Shown here: one piece after another, positions 49,060 through 58,231 of the stretch
Layout of the letters: each line of letters begins with the position of its first letter
How positions within the stretch are numbered: the stretch's first letter is position 1
Source: Plectrocnemia conspersa
Lineage: Eukaryota; Arthropoda; Insecta; Trichoptera; Polycentropodidae
Assembly (NCBI GenBank): GCA_009617715.1
Contig: VTFK01000547.1
Coordinates: forward strand, 1-64,000
DNA: 64,000 bases
Direction of reading: 5' to 3'
The notes under the pieces: generated by a model
The model's database searches: none
Told to the model about the DNA's origin: nothing
The model's input: only the letters and a program-made list of their open reading frames with translations
Made by a program: the position numbers and the translations under genes

Positions 49060-51400
49060 TGTGTTTGATTTTATTAAATAATCTTTTATAAATCTTTTTA
49101 TTACATATTAATTTTTAAAAAAAAATTTTAATACCGTGTCATAAAACACCAGTAATATCGGTATTGACTGTTTTTTCTATAGGTAATAAATTTTTATCAT
49201 TTTTTTTAAAAAAAAATTGAAAATTAATATCTGCAATTATTTTAATATAATTCATTAAATACTATCCTACTACTTATTTTATCAGTTATATATAATGAGT
49301 GTTTATTATCTTTATTTATTAATGTTATGCTGATAAGTTTCAATGACTTCATCTCAGTTTTTAAGATGTAAAGATTTTATTTTAGATTATCAGAACAAAA
49401 TTGGTTTTGTTTTAAAAAAAATATAAAATTAATATATTATATATTTATCTAAAAAGCTAGTTACTTAACTATATATTGCTATTTAACTGTCAATCTACAT
49501 ATTATTTATTGTTAATAGAGTCTCGTTTTTCATAAGTACGAAATACTTTTAAAATTATTATGAATAAATATAAAAAATATTCTGATAACATTGTAGCAAA
49601 ATGACTGTATCTGACAGAATTATTATTCGTCTAATATTTTTGTCAGCAGATACGCGTGCAATTGACACGTGATTGGTGTAAATTTGAGCTTTGAATGACA
49701 TTGATTAATCAAAGACATTCAATATTAAAATAACAATATTTTTGTTTATAAATAAAAAAATGTTAATAAACATGATTTAAATTTCATAAATTTCCTATTT
49801 ATATTTTAATTTAATAACAAAATTATGTTTATTTTATTTGCATTTAAAGGTTCATTTGCCTAAGTGCGTAAAAAATAGCTAGCTTTAAATCTTACTAAAA
49901 AAATCTAAATCTCTTATCCCCAATAAGTAAATCGACCAATTATCTAAGGCCTCTAGAAAATGTTTAGTACTAAACGTCAACGCACTTATTTAATATCTTT
50001 TCTCACTATTATTCATATAATTTATCGTTAAATATAATTTACTTAGTGTGAGTCTGCGGCATATAGAAAAAAAATAGCAACGCTAAAATAAAAGGATTTA
50101 TGTATTCCAACAAAAGGTTGAAAGTTGAAAGTGGAGAAGAAACAGGAAGGACGAGAAGCGAGCTTTCACAAACAATGAATAAGGTAGTAATTAACCCTCT
50201 ACGGTGGAGATATAAACAACGAGTAACTTTAACCAAGAACCGTTTTGACGTTAACGATTTAACTAACTGACGTGTTTGACTTAATTAGATGACGTTTTAT
50301 GTAACCCGAAACGTTTTTAACCTGTAATACGTTTAAAAAACTTATTGCCTTATACATATATTTGTAACTTGAACTTTAATGAAGTTATTCACATACATAC
50401 GTATCATGTAGACATACACATTATGTATCGCACAAAGCCTTCTCACAACTAATATATGTATATTATTACATGATTGAGTTGTGCACTAAATCAGAATAAT
50501 TAAATTGAGCCTTCCTAATCAAACCAAACATACCGCAGTCAGCAAGCGGTTAGAAATGCGACCACAATACTACACAAATTGAAATATCAACCATAGGTAA
50601 ACAGAAGCGTTTATAAACATGACACTTGGACGTGAATATTGATCTTTTCTCGCAAGTTAAAACCGAGTCGTATGAAATGGAAATCACCGAGACGTAACAA
50701 AACGTGACACTTGTCGGAAATTGTCACATTCACATTTAACAACCACTGTCGTGGAAAACGTTTTGAATGTCAAAAAACGTAATTCAATTAAGGCGTAACC
50801 GTCAGTTAATGGAACCGTAAACGTTGAAGTAGTTAATTACATTTTTAGACTTCTGGTTATTTCGACACTTCCATATATTGCTAAAGGTTTCGCGCAATAT
50901 TTTCGTTCTGTGCATGGTCTTTATTAACCATCAAGAAAATAAATATACCTATGTTCTTCTTGATATTATTTTTAAAGGGTGTAAAAAACGAAATAACGCA
51001 AAAAGCACTATGATCTATATGGGATTCGAACCCTGTTCTTTTAGGTTGTATTAGTGCTCAATCAGACTTTTATTTTATTCAATAAAAATAGGAAATATTA
51101 TTTATATAAATATAAAAATATTAACAAATATAATATGTTTGTAGTAAAAATATAAAAACAATGACAACAAAATTCATAATTATTAAGGTTACAAAAAAGG
51201 CTAATATATAACTTAATATAACTGATAAAATATACAGCTTACAAATGTCATTTGATCCCACACCCAACCCACACCATCGTTTAAATATCAAACGAATAAA
51301 TTTATCATTTTACCAATTAAACAATATAAATATATTCTAAAGTTCAGAACGAAGCAAAAATAAAATTTAAAAAGCAAAAATTTAAGGGCCTGGTATTTAC
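49060..51400. other. AT-rich stretch without supported genes
   Basis: It contains a partial duplicate of the hAT-like right end (49130-49190) and an isolated sequence matching the RNA polymerase III B-box on the - strand (GGGTTCGAATCCC, near 51021-51033). No exon-like segment was found. Confidence 0.6.
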
Positions 51401-51406
51401 ACACAC

Positions 51407-51449
51407 ACTAGCTACGGTACCTCACGATAGTGAGAGACCGACAGCTAGT
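51407..51449 (+). mobile_element. Helitron-like 3' terminus with hairpin and CTAG end
   Basis: The perfect hairpin CTCAC-GATA-GTGAG (51421-51434) is followed after 10 nt by CTAG (51445-51448) and a T. Helitrons end in CTRR, usually CTAG, with a short hairpin about 10-12 nt upstream, and insert between A and T. The hairpin is extended by CGGT/ACCG and ACTAGCT/AGCTAGT pairs, giving a three-step stem over 43 nt. The 5' TC end of the element was not identified. Confidence 0.5.
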
Positions 51450-51514
51450 TGTATATAATTGAATCTCATTGTTTATGTATGTTATTCCTGTTTCTTATGT
51501 GCCTGGTACATTGG

Positions 51515-51595
51515 CATAAATCTGTTGTATTTAAATAAATTTTATTTAAATAGATAAATTGTATTTAAATAAATAAATTATATTTAAATAAAAAA
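51515..51595. repeat. Short tandem ATTTAAAT-bearing repeats
   Basis: TTTATTTAAATA/TGTATTTAAATAAATAAATT-like units follow each other three to four times with a period of about 17-28 bp. Confidence 0.7.
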
Positions 51596-52521
51596 ATCAT
51601 AGTTAAATTTTATCACATATCAAAAAATGTCTAGATTAATTTTAATTAATCCAACCTTTGTAACGTACTTGGGTTACGCCCATTCAGTTGCAGCAGACGA
51701 TTTACAGCATAATATAATATATTATATCGCCACTTTGTACATTCAAGAGCCGGCCGGATCATTAAATTCATGAATTATTAATTTGGAATATATTACACGG
51801 CGTTAGAATAATGTTCTTTATGTTATTGGAATGCCTGGATATACGCATATTAACATACTTATATACACATACACGTATATACATGTGTAAATGGATCGAT
51901 CGTCTCATTTACAGATTCGTTTCAAAGATCAATCATGCGTGTAAACGAACATCGGACGTTAATTAAAACACATATAAATAATTAGGTTCAATAACTATAT
52001 TATGGTGCTATATAACTAATTATTTTTTATATGTTTATATATATTAAAATTTTAATTTATGTAATGGAACGTATGTATGTCTAAATCAAATTTATAAAGA
52101 TGTACGCTCGAGGGCTCTTTTGATCGATGGGTACTCTTATTATGTTTTTTTTCGTATGTTGCTGTAAAAATATAAAATATTTTTCACCGTCAAATACATT
52201 ACCTTCAGTCTGTTTAAAGTAAAAAAGTTTTGCTATAGTACACGTCATTAACCATATTTATAACCATTACCAAACATCGTACGCGTTTACAACCTTTGTA
52301 TAATAGAGATATTTATTCTGGAAAAAAACATTGTAATAATGTTTAATTTTTTAATTAAGACTGAAAATATATGGTAGCTGGCATTTAATAAATCAATGTG
52401 AAATGCTAGAATATTAAGGACTTGAATGGGAATAGCCATAGGCGAGTCGGCTAGCGCAGACGCCCTGGCTCTAACGTGCAACAAAAATGGACGCCATCGT
52501 AAAACTGGAATTATTCATTAA

Positions 52522-52523
52522 TA
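52522..52523. repeat. Left TA target duplication of the Tigger-like element
   Basis: TA immediately before CAGGCGGCCC; a matching TA lies at 53673-53674. Confidence 0.8.
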
Positions 52524-53672
52524 CAGGCGGCCCTCGACTTTTAAACGATCGACTTTCGCACAATTCGCTATTTCGCACATTTAAAAAAAAAACATTTTTT
52601 TTTTATTTTTTTTTTTAAATTATAAACATTAGTGAGAATCAAAAAAACTTCAGTGCTGATACGAACAAAAAAATATAAACATGAGTGAGAAACGGATACA
52701 CTTGTGTTGATACGAACAAAAATAAATCAAGGACTCATAAACTTCACACAATCTGACGTTCTGATAGCGGTGAATCTTTTGCTTCAATCGAACGTTCGTA
52801 AGATACAAACAGGTCTATGATATGTTCAATTTTGCAAAATAAAAATATAATTAAGGAATACGTTCAAAATTGTAAATATTAAATATATATTTCCACAATT
52901 TTTAAAGATATGTTTCCAAAAAAACACGGCAAAAAAAAACATGGATGAAATGGAAAAATCTTTGTCATCATGGATCAATGACCAACATCAAAAAGATGTC
53001 CCTCTGAGTATTTCAATTATTCAAGCAAAAGCTCTTAGTTTGCACAATGATTGGAAGTACAGATTAAAAGAAAGATTTTAACATGGTTTTTCAAGCAAGT
53101 AACGGTTGGTTTTACTATTTTAAAATGAGGTATTCTTTTCATAATTTTAATTTAGTGGAGAATCGGCTGATGCGGATAAAGATGCTGTAAAAGAATTAAT
53201 TTCCTAATTATCCAAAATTATTAAAAATTGAGAATATTCTTCTGGCCAAATATTTAATGTAGATGAAACAGGTTTATTTTGGAAAACTATTTAACAATGA
53301 AAAATATGAATGAAGCCTTCACGCACCTTGACAATTTTTTAAATATTATGGAAGATTGTGATCCCAATGGAGAACGCATATCTCAAGTGCATAGGGCGAT
53401 CAATAAAAACATAGCATGTTATAAAATACTATAAGAAAAAAAAAAAAATAATGAAAAACAGTTAGCTCTTGATAACTTTACAAAGGTAACACCCGCAAAC
53501 CCTACTTAAACATGTCTCTTAAACGCCTTTTAAACATATTATATTTACTTGATAAATAAATATTTAAAAATACACACAATTTCAATTTTTTTTACTTCCC
53601 TCTACTTTCGAACATTTAACATTCACACACATTTTCAGGAACAAATTATGTGTGAAAGTCGAGGGCTGCCTG
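52524..53672 (+). mobile_element. pogo/Tigger-like (Tc1-mariner superfamily) element, internally deleted
   Basis: The element is complete at both ends, 1149 bp. The left terminus is CAGGCGGCCCTCGACTTT and the right terminus, reverse-complemented, is CAGGCAGCCCTCGACTTT, with TA duplications outside. The left end carries an internal repeat of CGACTTT. Inside are transposase pieces on the + strand. MDEMEKSLSSWINDQ...PLSISIIQAKAL (from 52941, stop at 53079) is the DNA-binding helix-turn-helix region. A shifted frame gives SGESADADKDAVKELIS. FNVDETGLFWKT (near 53260) holds the first catalytic Asp. The frame then passes directly to a C-terminal-type segment NEAFTHLDNFL...DPNGER (53310-53400). The catalytic core between them is missing, and stops are frequent, so the copy cannot make transposase. 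Confidence 0.93.
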
Positions 53673-53674
53673 TA
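53673..53674. repeat. Right TA target duplication of the Tigger-like element
   Basis: TA directly after ...GCTGCCTG, matching the one before the left end. Confidence 0.8.
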
Positions 53675-54189
53675 TTTTGATTGAGCACTGTTTGGTAGTT
53701 GAAAGAAATACTTTCTGCGAGAACGCTTCTAAAAGAAAGGCGCAGGGATGCAAGAACGGTTATAACTAAATATACATAAAGATATCTCAAGAATATTTTT
53801 TAAGCTATTATTTATAATTAAACACACGTGTGTATACCTATTATCAGAATAAAAAAGAATAACATGATTCGACTTTACTGTTTATATAAGTATTTTGTAC
53901 AATTATGTTACATTGTGTTATCATAAAAAAAATTAAAAGAATAGATTTTGCTAAACAATTCGTTCAATTAAATTTGCTCAAACAAGTATAGTTTATAGAA
54001 TTATTAGTTAAAAAAAAAGATGATTAAAATAAAAAATCGGCTAACGAAAAAACGTTCCTAGCTCTTTTATTAATGCTACATTTTAAATTTCATTAAAATT
54101 GAATCAATACCAAAAAAAAACATATGTTTTATATTTGACGGATAAAATGAAAAACTAAAAAATTAAATACGTGGTTTTTAATAAATAAA

Positions 54190-54288
54190 TTATCGGTTAA
54201 CTTTGTGTTCCACGAATTGCGGGTCGATGAATTTTCCATTCGACTCGAACTTTCCGTCGGTGAACTTTCCTAGAACCCAGAAGCCCAT
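54190..54288 (-). CDS. Candidate 32-residue small protein
   Basis: The - strand ATG at 54288-54286 starts 32 codons ending TAA at 54190-54192. The peptide begins MGFWVLGKFTDGKFESNGKF and ends QFVEHKVNR. It has an internal G-K-F repeat with three units. About half of the third positions are G or C (GGC TTC AAG TTC ACC GAC), well above the surroundings. An in-frame TAG lies just before the ATG, and an acceptor-like TTGTCTACAG ends 10 nt upstream, so the frame could begin in the second exon of an mRNA. An ATTAAA signal follows the stop by about 8 nt. No signal peptide or known family was recognised. It could also be a relic of a longer coding sequence. Confidence 0.35.
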   Translation of the reverse strand: MGFWVLGKFTDGKFESNGKFIDPQFVEHKVNR

Positions 54289-54545
54289 CTAATTCACTCT
54301 GTAGACAATAAAGTACAACAGATACTATGCAATTAAAAACAATTTTAATTTATTGGCATACAAAAAAAATAGATTTTTATCTATAATATATGATCTGATT
54401 AAGACGCAATTTATCTCCATGTTGTAAAATTTGTAAAATACAAAAAATGTTCAAAAATAATATAAATGCGTATATATGGGTGATAAATTGAAAATGTCTT
54501 ATTGACCGCAAGCCTGCTACGAGGAGCTCGCATATTTTTCCTTGT

Positions 54546-54655
54546 GTTTGACAAGCTTGTTAAGAATCTAGATGAATCGAGCAAGAGGATCGTTCTTGAG
54601 AACTGACGTCCTGGCCACAACAGGCAAGAATAAGGGGCACGATTGCAATCTTAAA
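54546..54655 (+). pseudogene. Unidentified coding family C, copy 3 (frameshifted)
   Basis: Aligns with 28787-28890 without large gaps at roughly three quarters identity. It reads VFDKLVKNLDESSKRIVL, then after a one-base shift RTDVLATTGKNKGHDCNL. Most differences from copy 1 are at third codon positions. A stop in the original frame at the shift shows that this copy is dead. The overlapping - strand open frame (54411-54620) is a shadow. Confidence 0.6.
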
Positions 54656-54699
54656 ATAATAATACACGATTAATCACTTTTTTGCGGATCGAGGTGATG

Positions 54700-56200
54700 T
54701 TGTTACCACTCTACGAATCAGAAAAATATAAAACAGTGAAGGGCTAAGCGAAAAATTTAAAATAAATCAGATTAACCTGACAGTTATTTAATACAAAGTC
54801 AGGAATGAAGTCCATTCATTCAAATCCTTGATGCATGTCAAAAATTTCGATTCCGATTACGGCTAAAACTATCGGATAATCTCTACTGCGATCAAGAGCT
54901 AAAGACAATTTTCCATAAATTCTCTGCAAATAACTAATTATCTATTTGAAACAGTTTATTAAATATGTTTGAACTTATCATCTTTGATCCCTGGTTTTTT
55001 GCTTATTCAGCAGTGACACTCTTTTCAGTTTTATATTTTTCCATAACTATATAATTTATATTTTCACTTGCGTATTTCATTAGCAGTGCGAATTTTTATT
55101 ATTTTTTTAGCAACCGCAAATTAACTGCCCGTATTTAATTAAATTAACTTCAAACGGCGCGCGCCATTTAAAAAAGCATGCAAAAAATAAACAATTTCAC
55201 GATGAAAATTAATTTTATGAAACATGCACATAACGTTCTAAAGCTCACTGACCCGAATCGATACATGTGTTTACGAAATGAAGTACATAGTTTAGAGTTA
55301 ATAAATAAAATATGCAACCATATTCGAAGCGTACAATATTGCACACGGGGAAATTTACGTAAAGTCCTTGAGGTTGGTTCCAAAGAGTCCTTGACAAGAC
55401 CTCGACGGATCACGCCTTAAGCTTTCCCGTGTCAAAGTCGAACTGTGAAGCCTAAATAACTAAGCCGGAAACGACGATAATGCCTTAATTTCCACACAGA
55501 AACCTTAAGTTATAATTGTCGGTCTTTAACGCTATGCTAGTGAGTTTTTATTAAATAACTTTGGCCAAGTAAATCGTGTCGGGAATATATGTATGAGTAA
55601 ATCCTATTTATTAGTATAGAATACAATGTTATTTATACTATAAATTATTATCGTTGTTATGAAATAACGTAGGATTAAAGATACGTATTTTCTGAGTCGT
55701 GTTGTCTGAAATTTGGACAACGTAAAATAGAAAGCGGCTGCTTCCTTGGTCTCAGAACTCTTGTTGTTCCAAGTCAGAAGCGAAGTAGTAAGAATATAAA
55801 TGTATTATCCTGATTAAAGTTTAATATATATTCTGAAAAGAAATGTCGTGATTACGATTACATATTTTTTTGGAGATATATGAAGCAATTTGAAGCAAAA
55901 ACAAACTATGCTATTTTCTGTTACATTTTTTATAAGAATTGACTTTTGCGTAACGGTCAAAATTTTAACAGCTGGAGATTTGGCAACGCTATCACTAGAC
56001 AGTTTAAAATTCGATTCTTACTAGATTTGATAGCACTTGTAAACTGTTTTTACCGAATAAATTTGTAAAGAATAAAATAGACCTTCAAGACCTGAATTTT
56101 AAATAATTTATTTATTCAACTGATAATAGCTAATTGTTTACAAAATTACACATAAGCTAAATAAAATACTTAATTAATATAATTTATTCCTTATGCACAA
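54700..56200. other. Non-coding stretch with a GC-richer patch
   Basis: The patch at about 55150-55510 has more CG dinucleotides than the flanks and is open on both strands over the same interval (55168-55413 - and 55178-55420 +). That points to composition and not to a gene. It may be a conserved regulatory block. A second, smaller patch lies at 55.69-55.80 kb. Confidence 0.4.
55940..56000 (+). repeat. Dispersed repeat G, copy 2
   Basis: Carries CTGGAGATTTGGCAACGCT at 55972-55990, the exact complement of 12671-12689. The pair lies in opposite orientation 43 kb apart. Confidence 0.75.
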
Positions 56201-56229
56201 TGGTGTTTCTTTATTATATTATTAAAACC

Positions 56230-56850
56230 CACCCCATTTTTACTGTTGTGGATTGCCCTAGAAATATTATTTTACAAAATAACACCTACCTTCAATATTC
56301 CCCTGGCCGTATTAACTTTTTTGCACCTATCTATCCTTAAATTATTTAAATTTCTAACATTAAATTTATGTTCATCTATATTTTTTAATAAATACCTAAT
56401 AAAATACTATCTATTAATTTTATTTTTATTTAAAACTACTCTCATTGCCTTTTTTAATTTTTGCAACGTCGTCTTATTCTATTTAATAAGCATTTCTACA
56501 AATATTGCACAATTATTGAAGTGGGGCAAATATGATACTATTGTATATTTTTTTGTGTTTATACTTGACATATTTTTCATGCTAGATAATTTAAATTTCT
56601 AATAATTTCTAATAATCTAAAAATTTTTCTTAAATTTTTTTTATATAGAATTACTCCTAAAGATTTTACATTATCCATTATTTATATAATAAAGGCAACT
56701 ATGACTATTTTTATATTATTATCTAAAATATCTTTATAATGAATAATCATGCATTTTATTTTATTCTAATTTAGTTTGATTACATTATTTATTATCTCTC
56801 TTTCTACTATTTCGTTATCAGTTATTTAAGTTATCTACAACCTATGCATT
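56230..56850 (-). mobile_element. Jockey/CR1-type LINE relic, C-terminal RT region
   Basis: The - strand frames contain, in order, NVKSLGVILYKKN (near 56690), LPHFNNCAIFVEML (near 56520), LQKLKKAMRVVLNKNK (near 56440), then FNVRNLNNLRIDR and GILKVGVIL*NNIS (56280-56370). This is the order seen downstream of the reverse-transcriptase core in many insect Jockey/CR1-like elements: the VKYLGV block, the PHxxYC block, LQxxAxR, then YNTRN...GxxLYNxLP. A deletion separates the LQK and YNTRN parts, and several stops interrupt it. The + strand open frame of 118 codons at 56246-56602 is an antisense shadow whose hydrophobic look comes from the T-rich strand. Clade assignment is approximate. Confidence 0.75.
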
Positions 56851-56897
56851 AAATCAAAGTGAATTCTGCTAACAGATGTATTTTAAAATTATTATAT

Positions 56898-56997
<100 letters not shown>

Positions 56998-57686
56998 TTT
57001 ATAAGTATGTTTCTTATTGTTTAGTTACTTAATAATACACTTTGATATTAGCTAAATGAACCGTTTTAATGAAACACTGACCTATTCTAAAAAATTACGT
57101 TTCAAACATTACAGAAAAATTGGTTAGGGCAATGATTACTATTTAAAAAATTTTACAAGAAAATTATACATTTATTTCAAAGACTTTATTAACAAATATT
57201 TATTATTATTCAATAAAATAAAATTATTTAAAACCCTAAAAAAAAATGTATAAAAAAAATGATATTATAATTAATGAAATATAATATATAATTATATATA
57301 TTATATAAAAATACATACATCATAAAGTATATTTATTGACAATAAAATATTCATTTCAAGGCGTTAAGAAGCATTAAAAATATTGGTCAATATTAAAGGA
57401 ATTCCGACCGATGCTGAAAATCAGGTAGAATGTTGAGAGGCAAACGTGATATTTTACTTATGTAATTAACATTTTTTAACCCTTAACGGAATGAAGGTAA
57501 AAAAATAGAGCAGAGGAATGCTTTGACCCCAGATATATTATCAAAATCCCTTATACATTTTCGTTTTTGCCCACCGCCTTCTATCTTCTAATTAGTATTT
57601 TTAGGTCCATAAAATAAAGGCACTCAAAGAAGCATGGCCATATTTGTGTTGCTTCCACGCAAAAATATATTTAGATCATTTTATCA

Positions 57687-57699
57687 CCCCCCCCCCCCC
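57687..57699. repeat. Poly-C run of 13
   Basis: Thirteen C in a row is exceptional in DNA of this composition. It may mark a GC-tailed insertion or an error-prone site in sequencing. Confidence 0.9.
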
Positions 57700-58154
57700 A
57701 ACTTCCCACTTTGCCCTAAAATGCAAAACTTTTATTTGTATTCGTCCTTTATATTTATCTTCAATACATTTGTGATATTCTATTGACAGCTATATATTTG
57801 TAGAACATACGACCCTAAAATGAGATACTCGCTTTTTTTTATATTAGTTGTCGAATAGCAAACTATATATAGTTCTATAAACAGATGGACAGTTTAGATT
57901 AAATTTCAATTTATATTTAGATGTAAACAGACGTAAGCCCAATACGGTATAACAGGCAAATCTTTACCACTGAGTAAGTCAATCCGCCATAATGAATACC
58001 TATAAGTAAGTATTACCCACCAGACTGAAAGTATGGGAATCGGTAACATCTATATTATTAATTATAAATTATTATGTGTTATACAATTTATAATCAATAG
58101 ATGTCACTGCAGCTGGGGCCTGTTTTTTAATAATAGTGTATTTTTATAAATAAA

Positions 58155-58231
58155 AATTCGAAAGCCGCAGCCTGAACCCCCAATCCTCAGAATTATTAGT
58201 CTTAAACATTACGGACTACGCTAATCCGTCC
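58155..58231 (-). mobile_element. tRNA-like SINE head (candidate)
   Basis: On the - strand GGACGGATTAGCGTAGTCCG fits an RNA polymerase III A-box (TRGCNNAGY). About 40 nt later GGGGGTTCAGGCTGCGG resembles a degenerate B-box (GGTTCRANNCC). The spacing is right for a tRNA-derived promoter, but a cloverleaf cannot be completed. A second A-box-like TACTCAGTGGTA occurs on the same strand near 57970. No 3' tail or target duplication was fixed. Confidence 0.4.

Noticed and set aside
51021..51033. tRNA gene on the - strand
   Set aside because: The B-box-like core is perfect, but the T-stem has only three pairs and the molecule would be about 55 nt with no anticodon arm.
55168..55420. Two 80-codon frames on opposite strands
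   Set aside because: Mutually overlapping frames of similar length without family resemblance; composition explains both.
56246..56602. 118-codon membrane-protein-like + strand frame, or a mitochondrial insert
   Set aside because: The - strand carries ordered LINE motifs, and no mitochondrial gene motif was seen.
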